Source: Styela clava (taxonomy: Eukaryota; Chordata; Ascidiacea; Stolidobranchia; Styelidae). From it: DNA of 64,000 nt. The DNA lies in contig NC_135263.1 in the NCBI RefSeq assembly GCF_964204865.1, positions 9,469,426-9,533,425 of the forward strand. The letters run 5' to 3'. The notes under the pieces are model-generated. The model saw nothing but the letters and a program-made list of their open reading frames with translations, made no database searches and was not told the origin of the DNA. Made by a program: the position numbers and the translations under genes. Positions 52,138 to 64,000 of this stretch are shown here, piece by piece (position 1 is the stretch's first letter; each line of letters opens with the position of its first letter).

Positions 52138-52640
52138 TTGTCGAAGAATTACTACGACCTGTTCTCTCTAAGCATGCAGTTCATGACACGGCTGAATCTC
52201 CAAGAGATATTGCTTACATTATCCGCAGAAAGTAGAATTGCAAAGATGTGGATTAATTGTCTTGTGAAACCAATGTTCGCAATTCTTAAGTATATTCGGG
52301 CTGAGCGGGAAGCAGACTGGTATCTCCACCTGCACTGTGTGGGGGAAATGGAGCCTATTTTCTTTGCAGTCAGTCAGTGCAATCACGTGAACTATGCCAG
52401 ATACGCACTGTAGGCTACTATCTAAGATCAATGCACGAATTGCCTAGTGAAGTTTTGTAATTTCTCAAGAGACAGCACACGATGGATTGATTGTCATTGT
52501 CACTGGGGAACTTTTCACCCATTCTTTCATCAATGTGGGCGACTCTGTTCAGATTGGAGGAGCACAGATGGTTGCATTCAAACGTATTTGGCCGGATGGA
52601 TTCCACAACTCGATATCTGGTAAATAACCTTGACAACAAC
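52138..52640 (+). pseudogene. Fragment of a repeat-associated protein family, broken
   Basis: The 91-codon frame 52138-52413 contains SRIAKMWINCLVKPM, YIRAEREADWYLHLHCV and NHVNYARYAL, which follow a conserved block (xRAERxGxWxLHL...NYARxxxxYL) widespread in invertebrate repeat-associated proteins. Right after the stop, other frames read on with similarity to the same family (YYLRSMHELP), so at least one stop and a frame change have disrupted it. The element class is not certain. It lies 0.6 kb from the LTR retrotransposon but is not part of it. Confidence 0.5.
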
Positions 52641-53262
52641 GCGGAGGCGCTTGGTAGAGGATTCGAAAGTCATTGACACTGAGACTCCTTATGCTTCAGC
52701 CTTCAATGTTTGACGAATTTCGACGTATGAGATTTGCAAAAACAAAGGGAATCTTAAAAATATGGGTTGTCCCTTGGTCCTCAGGCGCTATTGGAAATTA
52801 CGGTATATATATTAAATTGTTCTGTAGACACATCCATTTGTATTTGGAAAAATCTGATGTTTATTTAATTTTTGATCGGTGAGTATGTGAAATGTTCATT
52901 GCATACCGTAGAGCAGGGCTACTCAACTGGCGGAGTATTTTTTTTATTTTAGATCATTAGCCCCACTTTACAAGTTTCATTTTATAAAATACGTTTTATT
53001 GTTTTGAATATATATATATGAAAAGAACTATAACATCATAATAAACAATCTTGATTAGCTGATAATCATTAGCCGGTCGAGGAAGTGCGCGTTTAAAGAT
53101 GCTGAAATATAATTTCTGGAAACACCGGACCCGAATAATTTTCAAGTTTTGTATGCGGATCTTCAGTGAAATTAGTTGAGTAGCCTGATGTAAAGTACGA
53201 AGTTAAAGAACAGTATATAATTTGGTGGTAAAATATGTGATAGGAGAGCATAGTCAGTAAGC

Positions 53263-53268
53263 AGCAAT
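53263..53268. repeat. Target-site duplication of the LTR element, left
   Basis: AGCAAT abutting the left LTR; repeated at 58403-58408 beyond the other LTR. Confidence 0.8.
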
Positions 53269-53401
53269 TAGATAGGATTGACAGTCCATTTGTTACACTT
53301 TTATTAGTAAACAATGACGGAACTCAATAATAACTGAAAGGAAATAAAGAACAAGAGTTAACATTAAATCACACACTGCACAGTCTACATAAATATTCAC
53401 T
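53269..53401 (-). repeat. 3' LTR
   Basis: 133 bases; on the minus strand it starts AGTGAATATTTATG and ends CAATCCTATCTA. Contains an AATAAA signal (CTAATAAAAGTG) and the GAGTTCCGTCA stretch that is complementary to the primer-binding site. Differs from the other LTR by one substitution and one indel. Confidence 0.93.
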
Positions 53402-53411
53402 CTCCCCCCAA
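53402..53411 (-). promoter_or_regulatory. Polypurine tract
   Basis: TTGGGGGGAG on the element strand directly upstream of the 3' LTR, as expected for the plus-strand DNA priming site of an LTR element. Confidence 0.8.
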
Positions 53412-53430
53412 GTCTTTTGTGCGCCGTTTC

Positions 53431-56400
53431 TTAGGAGTAGCGGGGTATGAAAGACTGAGTATATACAGTAAAATGTTCATATTTTTGAGGATAGTCTTTT
53501 TGCCATCTAGGAGCATTTCGAGCACGATTCGAACGTCGGGGCATCCATTCAGGTGACGTGTCAACATCTATGTCAGCGTCCGTAGGCCATGAAGGATATT
53601 CCACTCCTGCTTTTGTTGGCGGGCTGTTAGGATTTGTGACTTCAGCTTGTGTTTTGTGATCGTTGCCTTCGATCGGTTCGTCGTGTTCCCCCGATGGTGT
53701 GACGTCGTTTCCAAAAAGGCTCTTTCCTCGTGTATTGTCTTCGAGCAGGTGGGAGCTTATAGAGGATGTCGATGACGCATCGCGGTTGAGGTCCAATAAC
53801 GGGTGTGTATTTACGCAGATTTCTGTTACGAAGTGTCACTCTTCCGGATCCGTCGACTTTTACGGCGTATCGATCAAATGGCCTAACTTTAATTATCAGT
53901 CCCGTTTTGTCCCATTTTTTCGGTTCTGGGCCGATCTGATTTTGAATCCTTACGTGATCTCCCTTTTTGTGTGTTCCGACCATCTTTCTGCCGATCTCAT
54001 ATGCCGGTTACGAAGAGCTTCCTCTTTGGCTGCCAAAGTTTCACGCCAAGTGTTGTGCGGTTTATATCTTCCAAGAAGAATAGGATGAAGTCTTTAATTG
54101 CGCGCCCGAACACGCACATTGCTGGTGACATTTTGGTGTCCGGGTCCGGTGCGTTTCGGTATTGCAGGATGGCCCGCTGAAAGGAGTCTGTGTCCAGTTC
54201 GCCGTTAGGCCCAGTGTTGTTGCAAATAAGTCGTTTGACAGTTTTTACTCCGTCTTCTGCACGGCAGTTACTGTGTGGGAATGCCACCGATGATAGGCTG
54301 TGATGTAAGCCCCATTCTTTCAAAAACTTCTGTGTTGCAACGGAGGTGAATTCAGGTCCTCCGTCAGAAGCCAGTTCATCTGCAATACCAAATGTCACGA
54401 ATGTTCGTCGTAGGCTGCTGATAAGTTCTGTCGCACCACCCGCACCACCCTTTCGACTATTGGCCAATTGGAGTAGCGATCAACGATAACTAGGTAATTG
54501 ACACCTTTGTAGTGGAAAAAATCGGCACAAATGCATTGAATCGGATAAGATGGTGTATATGGAGATGTAGGCGGAGCGCATGGCTGTGATGGAGCCATGC
54601 GATTGCATTCTCGGCACTTGTTGCGTGTTGTTAAGATCGCTGCTGTAATTCCTGGCCAGAACACGGATGCTTCTGCCCTTGAGGTCATTGATGAAACTCC
54701 TTGGTGTGCGGCGTGAAGGGCACGTAGAACGTCTCCGCGTAACGTGGGGGGGGGGGGGGGTTGGGTGACGATTCGGTCTTTGTAAATTATCACCCCGTCC
54801 ACAGTGTAGAGGTCGTTCCTGAATCTGTAATACTCTCGTAGCGGTGTTGGAAGTTCAGTTCGCTTATCTGGCATTCCCGACTCAATTATTTCGACTAATT
54901 TTTTGTTCATGTGATCGTCGCTAGCAGTGGCCAACTTTACCTTTTCCCATGTGACAGTTTGCAGAGCAGCAATTGATGAAGCTGCTGCCTCCATGATTGA
55001 GGTCTCAAAAGTGCTCTTGTGATTCACGGTAGTGCGAACTTTCTCCATTAAGGTTGATGAAAAAATCGTAGAAAGCTGAGAGGTTTCGTTCACAATCGAT
55101 GCAATGTCGTCTGTAAGATGCATCATCTCAGGTTGCCCTGTGGGATGTCGAGAACAGCCGTCAGCAGCTCGGTGTTTTACGCCTGGAATGTGGATCATGC
55201 GGAACTTGTATCTTAGGGTCTTTTCCTTGAGATTACGGAGGCGTGTATTTGATATTTTGTCGAGTGACCTGTCGCCAAAAATTTTTAACAGCGGTTTGTG
55301 GTCTACGGCAATCACAAGGTCATCGCAGCCCAATACGAAGTAAATATGTTTGTCCAAGGCATCGACTACTGCAAGAGCATCTCCCTCAATTGGGGCGTAG
55401 CGTGATTCTGCACTATGAGTGAATCGACTGCCGACTAAAGTTGTTTTCCATCCACTGGGACAGCAAAACGGCTTTGAGTTTATAAGGGAAGAGCAATGCT
55501 TCTGAAAAAGCCAATACCCGATGTCGTTCTTCGACCAGTCGGTGGCGAGGCATGTTGGCTTCGTTTTGCCGAAAATCTTTACCCCTTCTTCGATCTCTTT
55601 TGCTATGGTAGTTTTTGACTCCTCAAATATACTGTTCAGGTCGTTGTCCCAAACGAATTATGATCCGGGTTTCAGCAGTTCGCGGAATGGCAGCATGCGT
55701 TTCGTCATGCTGAATGCGTAAGACACTTGGTTAATTAATGATGGCGTTTAGGAATTCCGAGCAGGGCAATTTCGAGCATTTTCCATTGTTATTTCAAACC
55801 CAGCAAATTCTACGGTATCTTCGGCAAACACGAACTTTTCCGGATTAAGTGTGATGCCATGTCTCCCACAAATATCCAGCCATTTGGCGGCTTGAAAGAA
55901 GCTTTCTTCTATGCTGTCGGACCAAAGTAGGGTGTCGTCAATGCATTTTGTTTTATTTGGAACGTCAGCCACAATTTCATCGAATCTACGCGAGTATCCG
56001 TCTCCTGAAGCAATGTAGCCTTGTGGTGCAGTGCGGTACCGGTAGCGGCCCCAGGTTGTGATGAAGGTAGTCAAGTGCCGGTCTTCCTCTCGTATATGTA
56101 CACTCTAATACCCGTTCCACGCATCAAACATGGTCTTCTTTTTGCCGCTTGGGACTGAGCGTGCTTGATGGAATGGGGACTGCGTGTGGTGGGTCTCCCT
56201 GGTGACGTAGGCGTTCAAGGGTTGCAGATCCACTGTGCGACGTGGTTTCCCATTCTTTTTTGCACAGACTACCATTCGGTGACACCAAGTGACTGGATCG
56301 CCAATAGGAACTGTTTCTATCACGCCAAGTCTGACATCCTGGTCGAGTCCAGCCTTCACTTCGTCCTGCCAGTGCAATGGGACCGGTACAGGGGTGTGAT

Positions 56401-58072
56401 GAGCAACTGGGTCGGCGTCTGATTTGATCATCAGTTTCATTGGCGGCCCTTCCATCATGGGCAAAGGCTGGTGTTCACACGTATTAAACGTGCTGGCTCG
56501 GTAGTGTTCAATGAAAAAGTTCTTAAGCTGTGCGAGGTTGTTTGTTGTGGCTAGAAATGGGAGTTTGGTGGGCAACGTAGGAGGTAGTTGGCGGCGAGGA
56601 CAATCACATTGCTTTTGTGTCTGGGCGCTTGTGTGTTTTGCTTCCCTGTTGCTATTTGCGACGGATTTGTCCAGTGAAGCCGCGCCAGACGCACAATAGA
56701 TGCTTTGTTTTATGTCGCCTATTTTGGGAAAGTTGTTAGAGATCATTCCCAAGGCGGTGCAAGCTTCCCTGCTGATGAACATTTTATCGGTGCTGTCAGT
56801 AACGTATGTTATATGCCTAGTTTCAACCGCATCGCCCCTTTCATCATTTCCAGATATTCGCAGGATCGCGGCGCCAATTATGTTGATACGTTTGTTGTTC
56901 GCTGCATGCATCTTCATAATGACTGGTATGAGATCCTTGTCCTTCAGTCCACTGCGGCGGATAATCTTGATGCTCGCAAGGCAACTTTGACATCCCGTGT
57001 CGGCCATTGCCGTGACTCTGGCGACACTGCTGTTGGCCTTTAGGCAGAATCCGAGCGCTTCGTAGTCCTCTTTGACAGCTCTTATGGCAAGGCCTATGAA
57101 TGGTTGAGGTTTCGAAGGCCTCTTGGTCCATATGTCATAGACATTGTCGTATAGATGGTGATCCAGTGATATGCTTTGGCTTGGCAATCGTTTGGAATTA
57201 TTAGATCGGATTGTGCCAACGTTCGCGCTTACTGAACACATCGCATCAAAAACGGCTCCTTCGCATTCAGCATCTTTGTTTGGTTTGCTAGTTCCCGTTC
57301 TTCTGGAACTATTTTTCTTCCTGCACATGTGATCATGATGGTGTTTGAGACCGCAGTGTCCACAAGTGTGGTCATATGCCGTACATTCCGCTTGCCTGAT
57401 TTTTGGGACTGCCCTAGCGCCATGGCCGGGTTCGCCGCAGTATGAGCATTTATTTTGAACATTCCTTTTATCTCGTCTGTAGGAACTGCTACGCGCAGCT
57501 TCCGCACCCATCGAGTCGAACAGGCGTGTAGCTGATCGTTTTCCAGATTCCTTAGTTTCCACGAATAGGAAGACTTCTTCGAGTGTCATGTCCTGATTTC
57601 TGTCGCCCAAAAGATCGAGTTGTATTTCCTGATCAGCTATGCCTCGCGTGAGCACGTCCCGTAAGATAGCATCTGTATAATTGACAGTTGCTTCGCAAGA
57701 AGGGCATTTAATCTGGAATTTGCATATTCCGGCTTGTCCACGTAGGCGGGCGCCAAAAGATCGGACAGTTTCATCTCTGTCCTGTCGCATGTTATGCAAT
57801 GCCACTCTTGCAACCATTGTGTTTTCTTCGCGGACTGCCAGTAGTTTTATGGCAGCTACAACGTCATTTTCTGGTTTACCTGCCAGACTGCCACCCGCTG
57901 CCTGCGTGATGTCTTTTCGAAGGGCTTCGTCGCAGCATTCCAGTAGCTGCATTACTCTATCGCTACCCTCTATTTTCGTTGCGTCAACATATTCCTTCCA
58001 TCTCGTTTCAAAGTATGCCCATTCCTCTGATGATCCAGCCATGGTGATTGTTGGCCTACGCACTTTTTCCAC
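53431..58072 (-). pseudogene. gag-pol of the LTR element, interrupted
   Basis: The first open stretch (58072-56105, 655 codons) covers gag with a CSYCGEPGH zinc knuckle and a second Cys/His cluster, the aspartic protease (ADTGCQ) and the start of RT (TVDLQPLN). Then come an in-frame TAG at the NGY position (56105), more RT with CIDD in place of the YxDD motif (open 56074-55748), and two further in-frame TAA stops near 55750 and 55660. RNase H (VDHKPLL), the integrase HHCC finger (HAAHQ...CREC) and first catalytic Asp (ADFFHYKG) are in the same frame (55357-54395). A frameshift near 54440 precedes the SDGGPEF integrase motif (54467-53997), and further shifts lead to the C-terminal frames (53983-53642, 53796-53431). 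The CIDD residue and stops make it inactive as it stands. Confidence 0.9.
54746..54760 (+). repeat. Homopolymer of 15 G
   Basis: A G15 run within the integrase region of the LTR element (C run on its coding strand, encoding prolines in a PPPPPP stretch). Prone to sequencing and polymerase slippage. Confidence 0.9.
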
Positions 58073-58259
58073 TTTTGCAACCGGCGATGAGTTGTGTGTG
58101 ATGGAATGTGCTGTTACCTGTTATCAAGGCAGCCACGATGGCATCGCTTTGGTCTGGTGTTTGGTATGTACGGACGACGGGCATGATGATTGCAAGCACT
58201 GGTGCTAGTAAATAGTCACGTTAGCCAAATGTTGATAACGATAACTAGATATTAAGCTA

Positions 58260-58270
58260 GAGTTCCGTCA
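58260..58270 (-). promoter_or_regulatory. Primer-binding site, probably self-primed
   Basis: TGACGGAACTC on the element strand, immediately inside the 5' LTR. It does not look like the usual TGGCGCCC type tRNA-complementary site. It is the exact 11-nt complement of GAGTTCCGTCA within the same LTR (58327-58317), the arrangement used by Tf1-type elements that prime on their own RNA 5' end. Confidence 0.6.
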
Positions 58271-58402
58271 TAGATAGGATTGACAGTCCATTTGTTACAC
58301 TTTTATTAGTAAACAATGACGGAACTCAATAATAACTGAAATGAAATAAGAACAAGAGTTAACATTAAATCACACACTGCACAGTCTACATAAATATTCA
58401 CT
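58271..58402 (-). repeat. 5' LTR
   Basis: 132 bases, nearly identical to 53269-53401. The element's promoter and RNA start must be in here; the GAGTTCCGTCA stretch sits 42-52 bases upstream of the AATAAA-bearing end on the element strand. Confidence 0.93.
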
Positions 58403-58408
58403 AGCAAT
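58403..58408. repeat. Target-site duplication of the LTR element, right
   Basis: AGCAAT, same as 53263-53268. Confidence 0.8.
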
Positions 58409-61172
58409 AACTGAATTTTTTTCTCTGGCGTGTAGATTTCAGTGTACAATTTTCAAATTTAGATCAGTATTAGATTTTTGCTGATTTTAAACTTGGATTG
58501 GTCAATTTATAGCAGATGTCACCAAACAACGGCCCGCGGGCCAGATCCGTTCCATGGTTTCCTTTCATCTGGTCTGCAATAACACGAAAAAATGGCGAAA
58601 TATTTTTCCAGGGGATGTTTCCCAGAGCGACTTCCTTGTTTATTTTGTAACACTGGCCAATCAGCAAGATGCAAAAGTTGCCATCTTAGGGGTTGTAGTT
58701 TAATTGCAGTAATCACAAATTAGCCTAGAAATATTTGTTATAAAATAGGCTGAAATTCTCTACCGGTACGCAACGATCACGCAACGTTTTCTGCGAAAGA
58801 TACACTCGTGGCGCGTGTTTTCGGCAAGACTGTTGCTGTGTACTACGTTTCAGGTTGTCCAAAACTCTAGAAATATTGTATCTATTTGTTTTGCTTTGAT
58901 GTTCTTGATCTATATTCTGCGTTATAAAATTTAATATTCAAGACTTCAGAAATGTCGAATTTATATTGGTGAATAAATTGAATGGATTTTCCAACTTTTG
59001 TGAATTTATTATATTGCATTGACAAAAATATTTGTCCGGCCCGTTTCCAACACAGTTTGAGTCATACCGGTCCCTGATTTATAGGATCGTAGCATTTTAT
59101 TTCGTGACAATCCTTGGAAGAATAGTATCTGCACATGTACATACACTAAAGTAAACTTTTTTGCAAATATTTTTGATGGTAGTACTAAAGAAATGACACG
59201 ACGAAGTCGGCGCGAGTCTTCTAGCACCAAACATACACTGGTATACACTAGCCCTCTACCTTGGCAAAACGTAATACTGGGCGGAACTTAAAATAAGATC
59301 CAATTGATTCGAAAATTCAAAAGCAGTTCGTCACTACCTTGGCAAAACGTAATACTGGGCGGAACTTAAAATAAGATCCAATTGATTCGAAAATTCAAAA
59401 GCAGTTCGTCACACCGTCAAGGTCGCAAACTTTTTGTCACTGGCAGATCTTCGATACCAACAGAAATCAGATGCGAAATGATAAAAAACGAGACCAAATA
59501 TATGTGGAAACCCCACGCGAGGAAGCGGACTGGTTAAAGGCCAAATTATGATTAAATTACATATTTTTTAAAAATAGTTTTCATACCTATGACCATATAG
59601 GATGATACTTAAGAAAGAAATACAAGCGAAATTTATTTCGAGCGTGCCAATACGTTTGAATCGCCTGGTCACTTAGAGTTAGACCAATCATTCCATTAAA
59701 TGCTAGGGCACTATTGAAAACTCGGCTATGAAGATTGCTGTGGCTCCCCTCTTACTTGATGTCCTAAGCACGGGGTTCTTAATAATGGTGGAGGAATAAA
59801 TGTAGTTAGTGTCGCCTTAGAAACCCAAATTAATACAATATCTCCATACAATATTCCTTTACCTCAGCATTAGAGCGATTTAATTATACCGTTAAACTAT
59901 TTTCTGTATTGGATTATGTTCATAATAGTGTTGACTTTGTATTTTTGATGGTAATTATAAAAATATTGTAATATTTGTGATAATAAATTTCTCTTTCTAT
60001 ACTTACCTAAAATGGGATAAGATTTTCATATTCCTCTCGGGGGAACGAACGTCGTGGTTCAATCACGTGACGGCCTATTTTCCGGTTACCATTCGACGTG
60101 GGAATGGGATTAGTTTCAGACGCATGGACTTGATGGGGGAAAGAGTCGTTGCCGACCAGTAGTTTTCCAAACTAATCAACGACGGAGGGGGTCCAAACTT
60201 GCACATAATTATTCCCCACCTGATTCTTACCCGCGCAGGGTAATAAGCGGAGCGTTTGCACCAGTACCGTACTCCGTAGTATGATCTGGACTCCAGTTTG
60301 GCCAGATATATAACAAGTGAATGAAAACTATTCATGCATCCAATCTGTGACAATTTTGGTTGGACAGTTTGAAATTAAGACTGACATGCGTCTGCTTACC
60401 CATAAAAGGTATATATGTTAAAATGTAGACCACAAAACGCAACCATTCGCTTACACACCCAGTTAGAAAATACAGGAACATATTAGAAAATGATCCAAGA
60501 CCATGAACCAATTTGTCATGACACAATGGGACTTTTTTGAAGGTGGAATTTCAGCTTTCAATACCTCCCTGAACAATTCCAAAATTTTTCACTGTAGAAT
60601 ACATCTCAGATTCGGACATATATTTGTAAAAAATTGACCAAAAGTCTGATATAAAAATTTCAATGTCTACCAACTCCTGATTCGAAGAAGTCTACTCAAA
60701 AAGCAACATACACAAGGTCTGGTTAAACATATCACATCAATCCAAAACAGACCATGGCAATATTCCTGAAAATATTCTCAATCATGACTTGAGATTAACC
60801 AAAGCAAACCAGTTCTGGTAGGCATATGCTATCACGGTTACATTCTATAAAACAAATTGTTTCATGGTGAACTAGGCGAATCTGATACTGTTTTAATTTT
60901 TGATAGCAGCTACTACCTGAAACTAACAATGTTGAGAAATATGAGACAAATGTTCAAGATTAAGAGCAGGGAGTAGTAATGCAATGGAATGTCCTCCCTT
61001 CGATTGCAACAAGATAGCCCTCCCAAACTATAAAAAAACACCACCTTTATCCCATGCGAAGTGATAATTTTCAAGTAATACAAGGAGCGATTCAGGAATT
61101 GGGTATTTCATTACCATCCGCCAAATTCACCAATGCAGATCGAGCAAGTTCTATTTGCTCATTTTGACTTCA
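58409..61172. other. Intergenic with DNA-transposon remnants
   Basis: No gene recognised. Around 58515-59060 there are CGGCCCGCGGGCC and GTCCGGCCCGTTTCCAACACAG stretches like the subterminal parts of hAT elements, without clear paired ends. A 78-bp tandem duplication is at 59257-59412. Confidence 0.45.
59257..59412. repeat. Exact tandem duplication of 78 bp
   Basis: Units 59257-59334 and 59335-59412 (TACCTTGGCAAAACGTAATA ... CAGTTCGTCAC) appear identical base for base. Confidence 0.9.
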
Positions 61173-64000
61173 CTATGTTGCTGGAGTTTCCACTTTAATA
61201 AAAGCAGCACCACTTGCGAAGTAACTCTTTTTACCGTCAGCTAAAGCTTCTTCATCCACTCGTTTCTCCGATGCACTTGGATTTACAATTTCAATTCCTT
61301 TCAAAGGAGTGAAAGCCACAGATGATGCTGTTCCACTCCCCCTGTCTCTTATTGATGTTTTCCCTCCCCAAGTGCTTGCAGCACCTGCTCGATTTGCCTT
61401 TTGAATCTTTTGTTGTAATGTTTTTGATACTTTCACTTGAGTTTTGTTGTCAACCTTCAAAAAATATTAAGAAAATAAACTATCCCTCAATCTAGCTTAT
61501 AGATACATGGATAATTTTAAACTACTAACAAATACAACAAGATGAATACAGAATAACATGCGAATATAAAATGGCTCCATTATCATTTAGTGCTATTCGC
61601 TGCAATAATGTTCTAAATAACGCAAAATAAAATAACATGGATAAAAGGAATCTTATTAGAAGTTTTATCAATACGAACTCCCGTCGGAGGTACGGTGTCC
61701 TAATCACTCACACATTATAATATGTAAAATAAAACAACGTACTTGTGCGGCTCTTATTCTCCCAGTTCCCTTCTTTCCAAGCTGACCGAGTGAAAATCCC
61801 AAGTTTTGTTGATAAGCTTCATCCTCAATTTCACCAAAAGTCATTCTATTGGCCTGTTTCCTCATTTCTGTCATTCCAAGTCTTTCTTTCATTTTTCTAT
61901 ACCTTCTACCTCCTCTCTTCTTCCGTCCTGGATCAATTGGAGCTGGAAGAGCTTTAATCTAAATATAGCGTTGTTTTGAACTTTGCTCAGTATCACTCGC
62001 TTTTAAGACCTAGATTTGATTAAATTGCTCAAAAAATATTCAAGTACCTGTTTAACAGGAGGTGGCTCTTGCCATTTTTCTAACTTTCTTTCAATTTCCT
62101 CTTTCAAATTGAATCCACTTTTGCCATCTGGTGCTTCATGAAAACTGTCAATTCGAGCGGCTAGAGTTACCTAAAAAGAAGCCAATTCACAACTCAATGA
62201 GCCAATTTGAAAATATATGCTAACATTGGTAACATTCTCAATAATTCCTTACTTTGGCAGAAACAAGTCTTGCTGCTTTTCTTCTTAAATCCGTAGGAAT
62301 GTTCTGAACTAAGTCACTGTAATAAATATATCCTAGGAATTAAAATATGAGCATTAGTTTTGTTCTTTTGAAATCTGATAAAAGGAACACCTATATAATT
62401 GTATAATGAGTTCTTATAAAAAGCTGTGCTTTCGTATTCATACTGGAGCTGGGAAAAATACAAATGATCTCATTATTTACCCATCCTAAGATCCTATGTT
62501 GTAACTACAAAAATTACCTGTATGGGGATTTATAGCAGTGCTAGAGAATCCAGTTAATGTTTTCTTTTGAGATCCAAGTAACATTATATTACATGCAGGC
62601 ATCTTTGTCAAGGCAATAAGACCCCCTGCTGCTCCCATTAACTTGGCAGCTGTCGAGGCTCCTAAAGACCAAAAGTAAAATTTAGAACTACATGTGATAC
62701 TCATGAATGGAAAATAGACTGACAATAAGATGCAAGCTGATTTTGCCAAAATTACTTTAATCAATTTTTATATTACTGTTTATTTTATTATTGCTTGCCA
62801 ATTTTCCACTGGATTCACAAGTACGGTAAATTATATCGATTCTATATCAATTATTTACTAGAAGATTCTTTAAAATTGACGGCCAGTGCATGGTAACACT
62901 AGTCTGACGAATACCCTGTGAATTCGCTGCTTTAAATGCACCGTAGGATGGTTTATGTTGAACAGTAAGGGCTTTCTCCACCATTAAGTCTGAAATGAAC
63001 ATCTGGTTAATTCCTGAAACGGTGACAGTGGTTCCATGGTCTGCCATTATAATTAGGCTTCCCTCCCCCCTCAGATACTATGAAATGCCTATATTTCTAC
63101 TGCCAGTCCTATTTTTTATTACTCACTATACGCTTACCGACAATGATTGTGAGGTTTGGTGCAATGAAAGACATTCTGGCTTCAACATATTCTAAAATCT
63201 TCATTTTAGCCAGTATTAAATCCTCTGACATATGACACGCTTCCAAAATTCTTTTTTCTTCGTATTCATCTAACTGTTTTCCTTGGGTCGTAGAAGCAGT
63301 AACGCTCACAACCATAATTGTGGCATTTGATAATACCTGAAAACAAATATATTGTAGTGAAGCTACCACGGGAAACCTGTAAAAATGGTAGTTCCAGTAG
63401 CAAGATATGTCCCCTGGGCAGAAAAATCATGCAAATTGGAGAAAAATATTTATAACCCAGGAGTCAAAAACGAGGTTATCAAGTGCTTACTTCCATCAGC
63501 CATCAGCAGCTGACCACTGGTCACGAATGGATAGTTGACTTTAAATAACTTGATTAATCAAAAAAGTTCAATGCAAAAAAACGAATCTTTAACATTTAAA
63601 TTTGTGACAAGATTACCTGTTGTAAAACTTCATTGTTTTTACATCTCTCCAAATCATTTCCTAATTCCTTTACGGTTCGAATATACTCTAGAGGTGTTGG
63701 AACAAGAGACTCAAGTTCAGGAAATCTTTTCATATAATTATCCCTGAAATAGATTGATGTTAATTGGCTTTGTATAAACAATGCCTCAGCATGATCAGAA
63801 ATAAACTGTTGGTATTGTACATTTTGTAGTGATTTACAAATTCTTCTACAGTTAATTCATTTGAATAGTTCAACATATAATGTGATGTATTACCGGTAAC
63901 TAATGACAGTTCGAATAATAGAAATGTTTATATAACTGTCCGTCAAATAAACAGTTGTGTGATGCAAAACAAACGTACCTGCAAAATTTATGTATAATAT
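61173..64000 (-). CDS. PRPF31: PRPF31, U4/U6.U5 tri-snRNP splicing factor (partial, N-terminus beyond window)
   Basis: Nuclear pre-mRNA processing factor 31, which binds the U4 snRNA-15.5K complex through its Nop domain and bridges U4/U6 to U5. Exons seen, 5' to 3' on the minus strand: >64000-63979 (cut by the window edge), 63743-63617, 63336-63138, 62661-62518, 62332-62253, 62170-62048, 61958-61743, 61454-61173. All phases match, giving the last 396 residues; the family is about 500 long, so about 100 are missing. Family blocks: [58 protein letters not shown] (Nop domain), [81 protein letters not shown], and [24 protein letters not shown]. No residue oddities seen. Confidence 0.95.

Larger units (their letters stand above)
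53269..58402 (-). mobile_element. Ty3/gypsy-like LTR retrotransposon, defective copy
   Basis: A 5.1-kb element read on the minus strand, bounded by 132-133 bp LTRs and a 6-bp AGCAAT target duplication. Order: 5' LTR (58402-58271), primer-binding site, gag, protease, reverse transcriptase, RNase H, integrase, polypurine tract, 3' LTR (53401-53269). Protease before RT before integrase marks it as Ty3/gypsy type. The coding region has several stops and frameshifts (see pseudogene entry), so this copy cannot make a full polyprotein, yet its LTRs differ by one substitution and one indel, which points to a recent insertion or to sequence errors. Confidence 0.93.

Noticed and set aside
53663-54088. 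Open frame of 141 codons on the plus strand
   Set aside because: Antisense shadow of the LTR element's integrase and C-terminal region.
57681-58208. Open frame of 175 codons on the plus strand
   Set aside because: Antisense shadow of the gag region.
62847-63047. 66-codon open frame on the minus strand in a PRPF31 intron (begins [11 protein letters not shown])
   Set aside because: It does not match PRPF31; neighbouring exons join in phase without it, and I recognise no family. Kept as intronic.
1-64000. tRNA, rRNA and snRNA genes
   Set aside because: Scanned by eye for A/B boxes and conserved snRNA motifs; none convincing. A dedicated scan such as tRNAscan-SE would settle it.

Overview
This is a eukaryotic, AT-rich animal window. 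The genes are mostly multi-exon with GT-AG introns, and introns and intergenic DNA carry many DNA-transposon fragments and AT microsatellites. Animal protein families (calpain, SLC23, TMEM135, PRPF31, a rhodopsin-like GPCR) occur next to phytochelatin synthase genes, which among animals are known from tunicates, nematodes and some other invertebrates. With the compact gene spacing, an ascidian tunicate is the best guess; this is inference.

Layout: 1678-8525 (+) is a nine-exon class A GPCR. 10678-12294 (+) is an intronless TMEM135-like gene. 14694-24041 (-) is a calpain rebuilt from 19 exons, 659 residues, whose catalytic Cys is Thr. 24042-32079 holds no gene I recognise. 32080-40143 (-) is an 11-exon SLC23-type transporter, 638 residues, with a broken family signature. 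41170-44111 is a complete hAT-type insertion with an 8-bp target duplication. 46149-46871 and 47814-49238 (+) are tandem intronless phytochelatin synthase paralogues; the first has Ser for the catalytic Cys and no C-terminal domain. 53269-58402 (-) is a Ty3/gypsy-like LTR retrotransposon, disabled by stops and frameshifts but with nearly identical LTRs, and with a primer-binding site that looks self-priming. 61173-64000 (-) is the 3' part of PRPF31, continuing past the window edge.

All splice models were checked by reading phase; total lengths are multiples of three and the joined products follow the families without gaps. The genes do not form a pathway. A recurring theme is loss of hallmark residues while reading frames stay open: the calpain nucleophile, the first phytochelatin synthase nucleophile, the SLC23 signature and the GPCR DRY and CWxP motifs. 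A family of about 100-bp foldback elements recurs at six places, three of them inside introns or just beside exons of the calpain and SLC23 genes.
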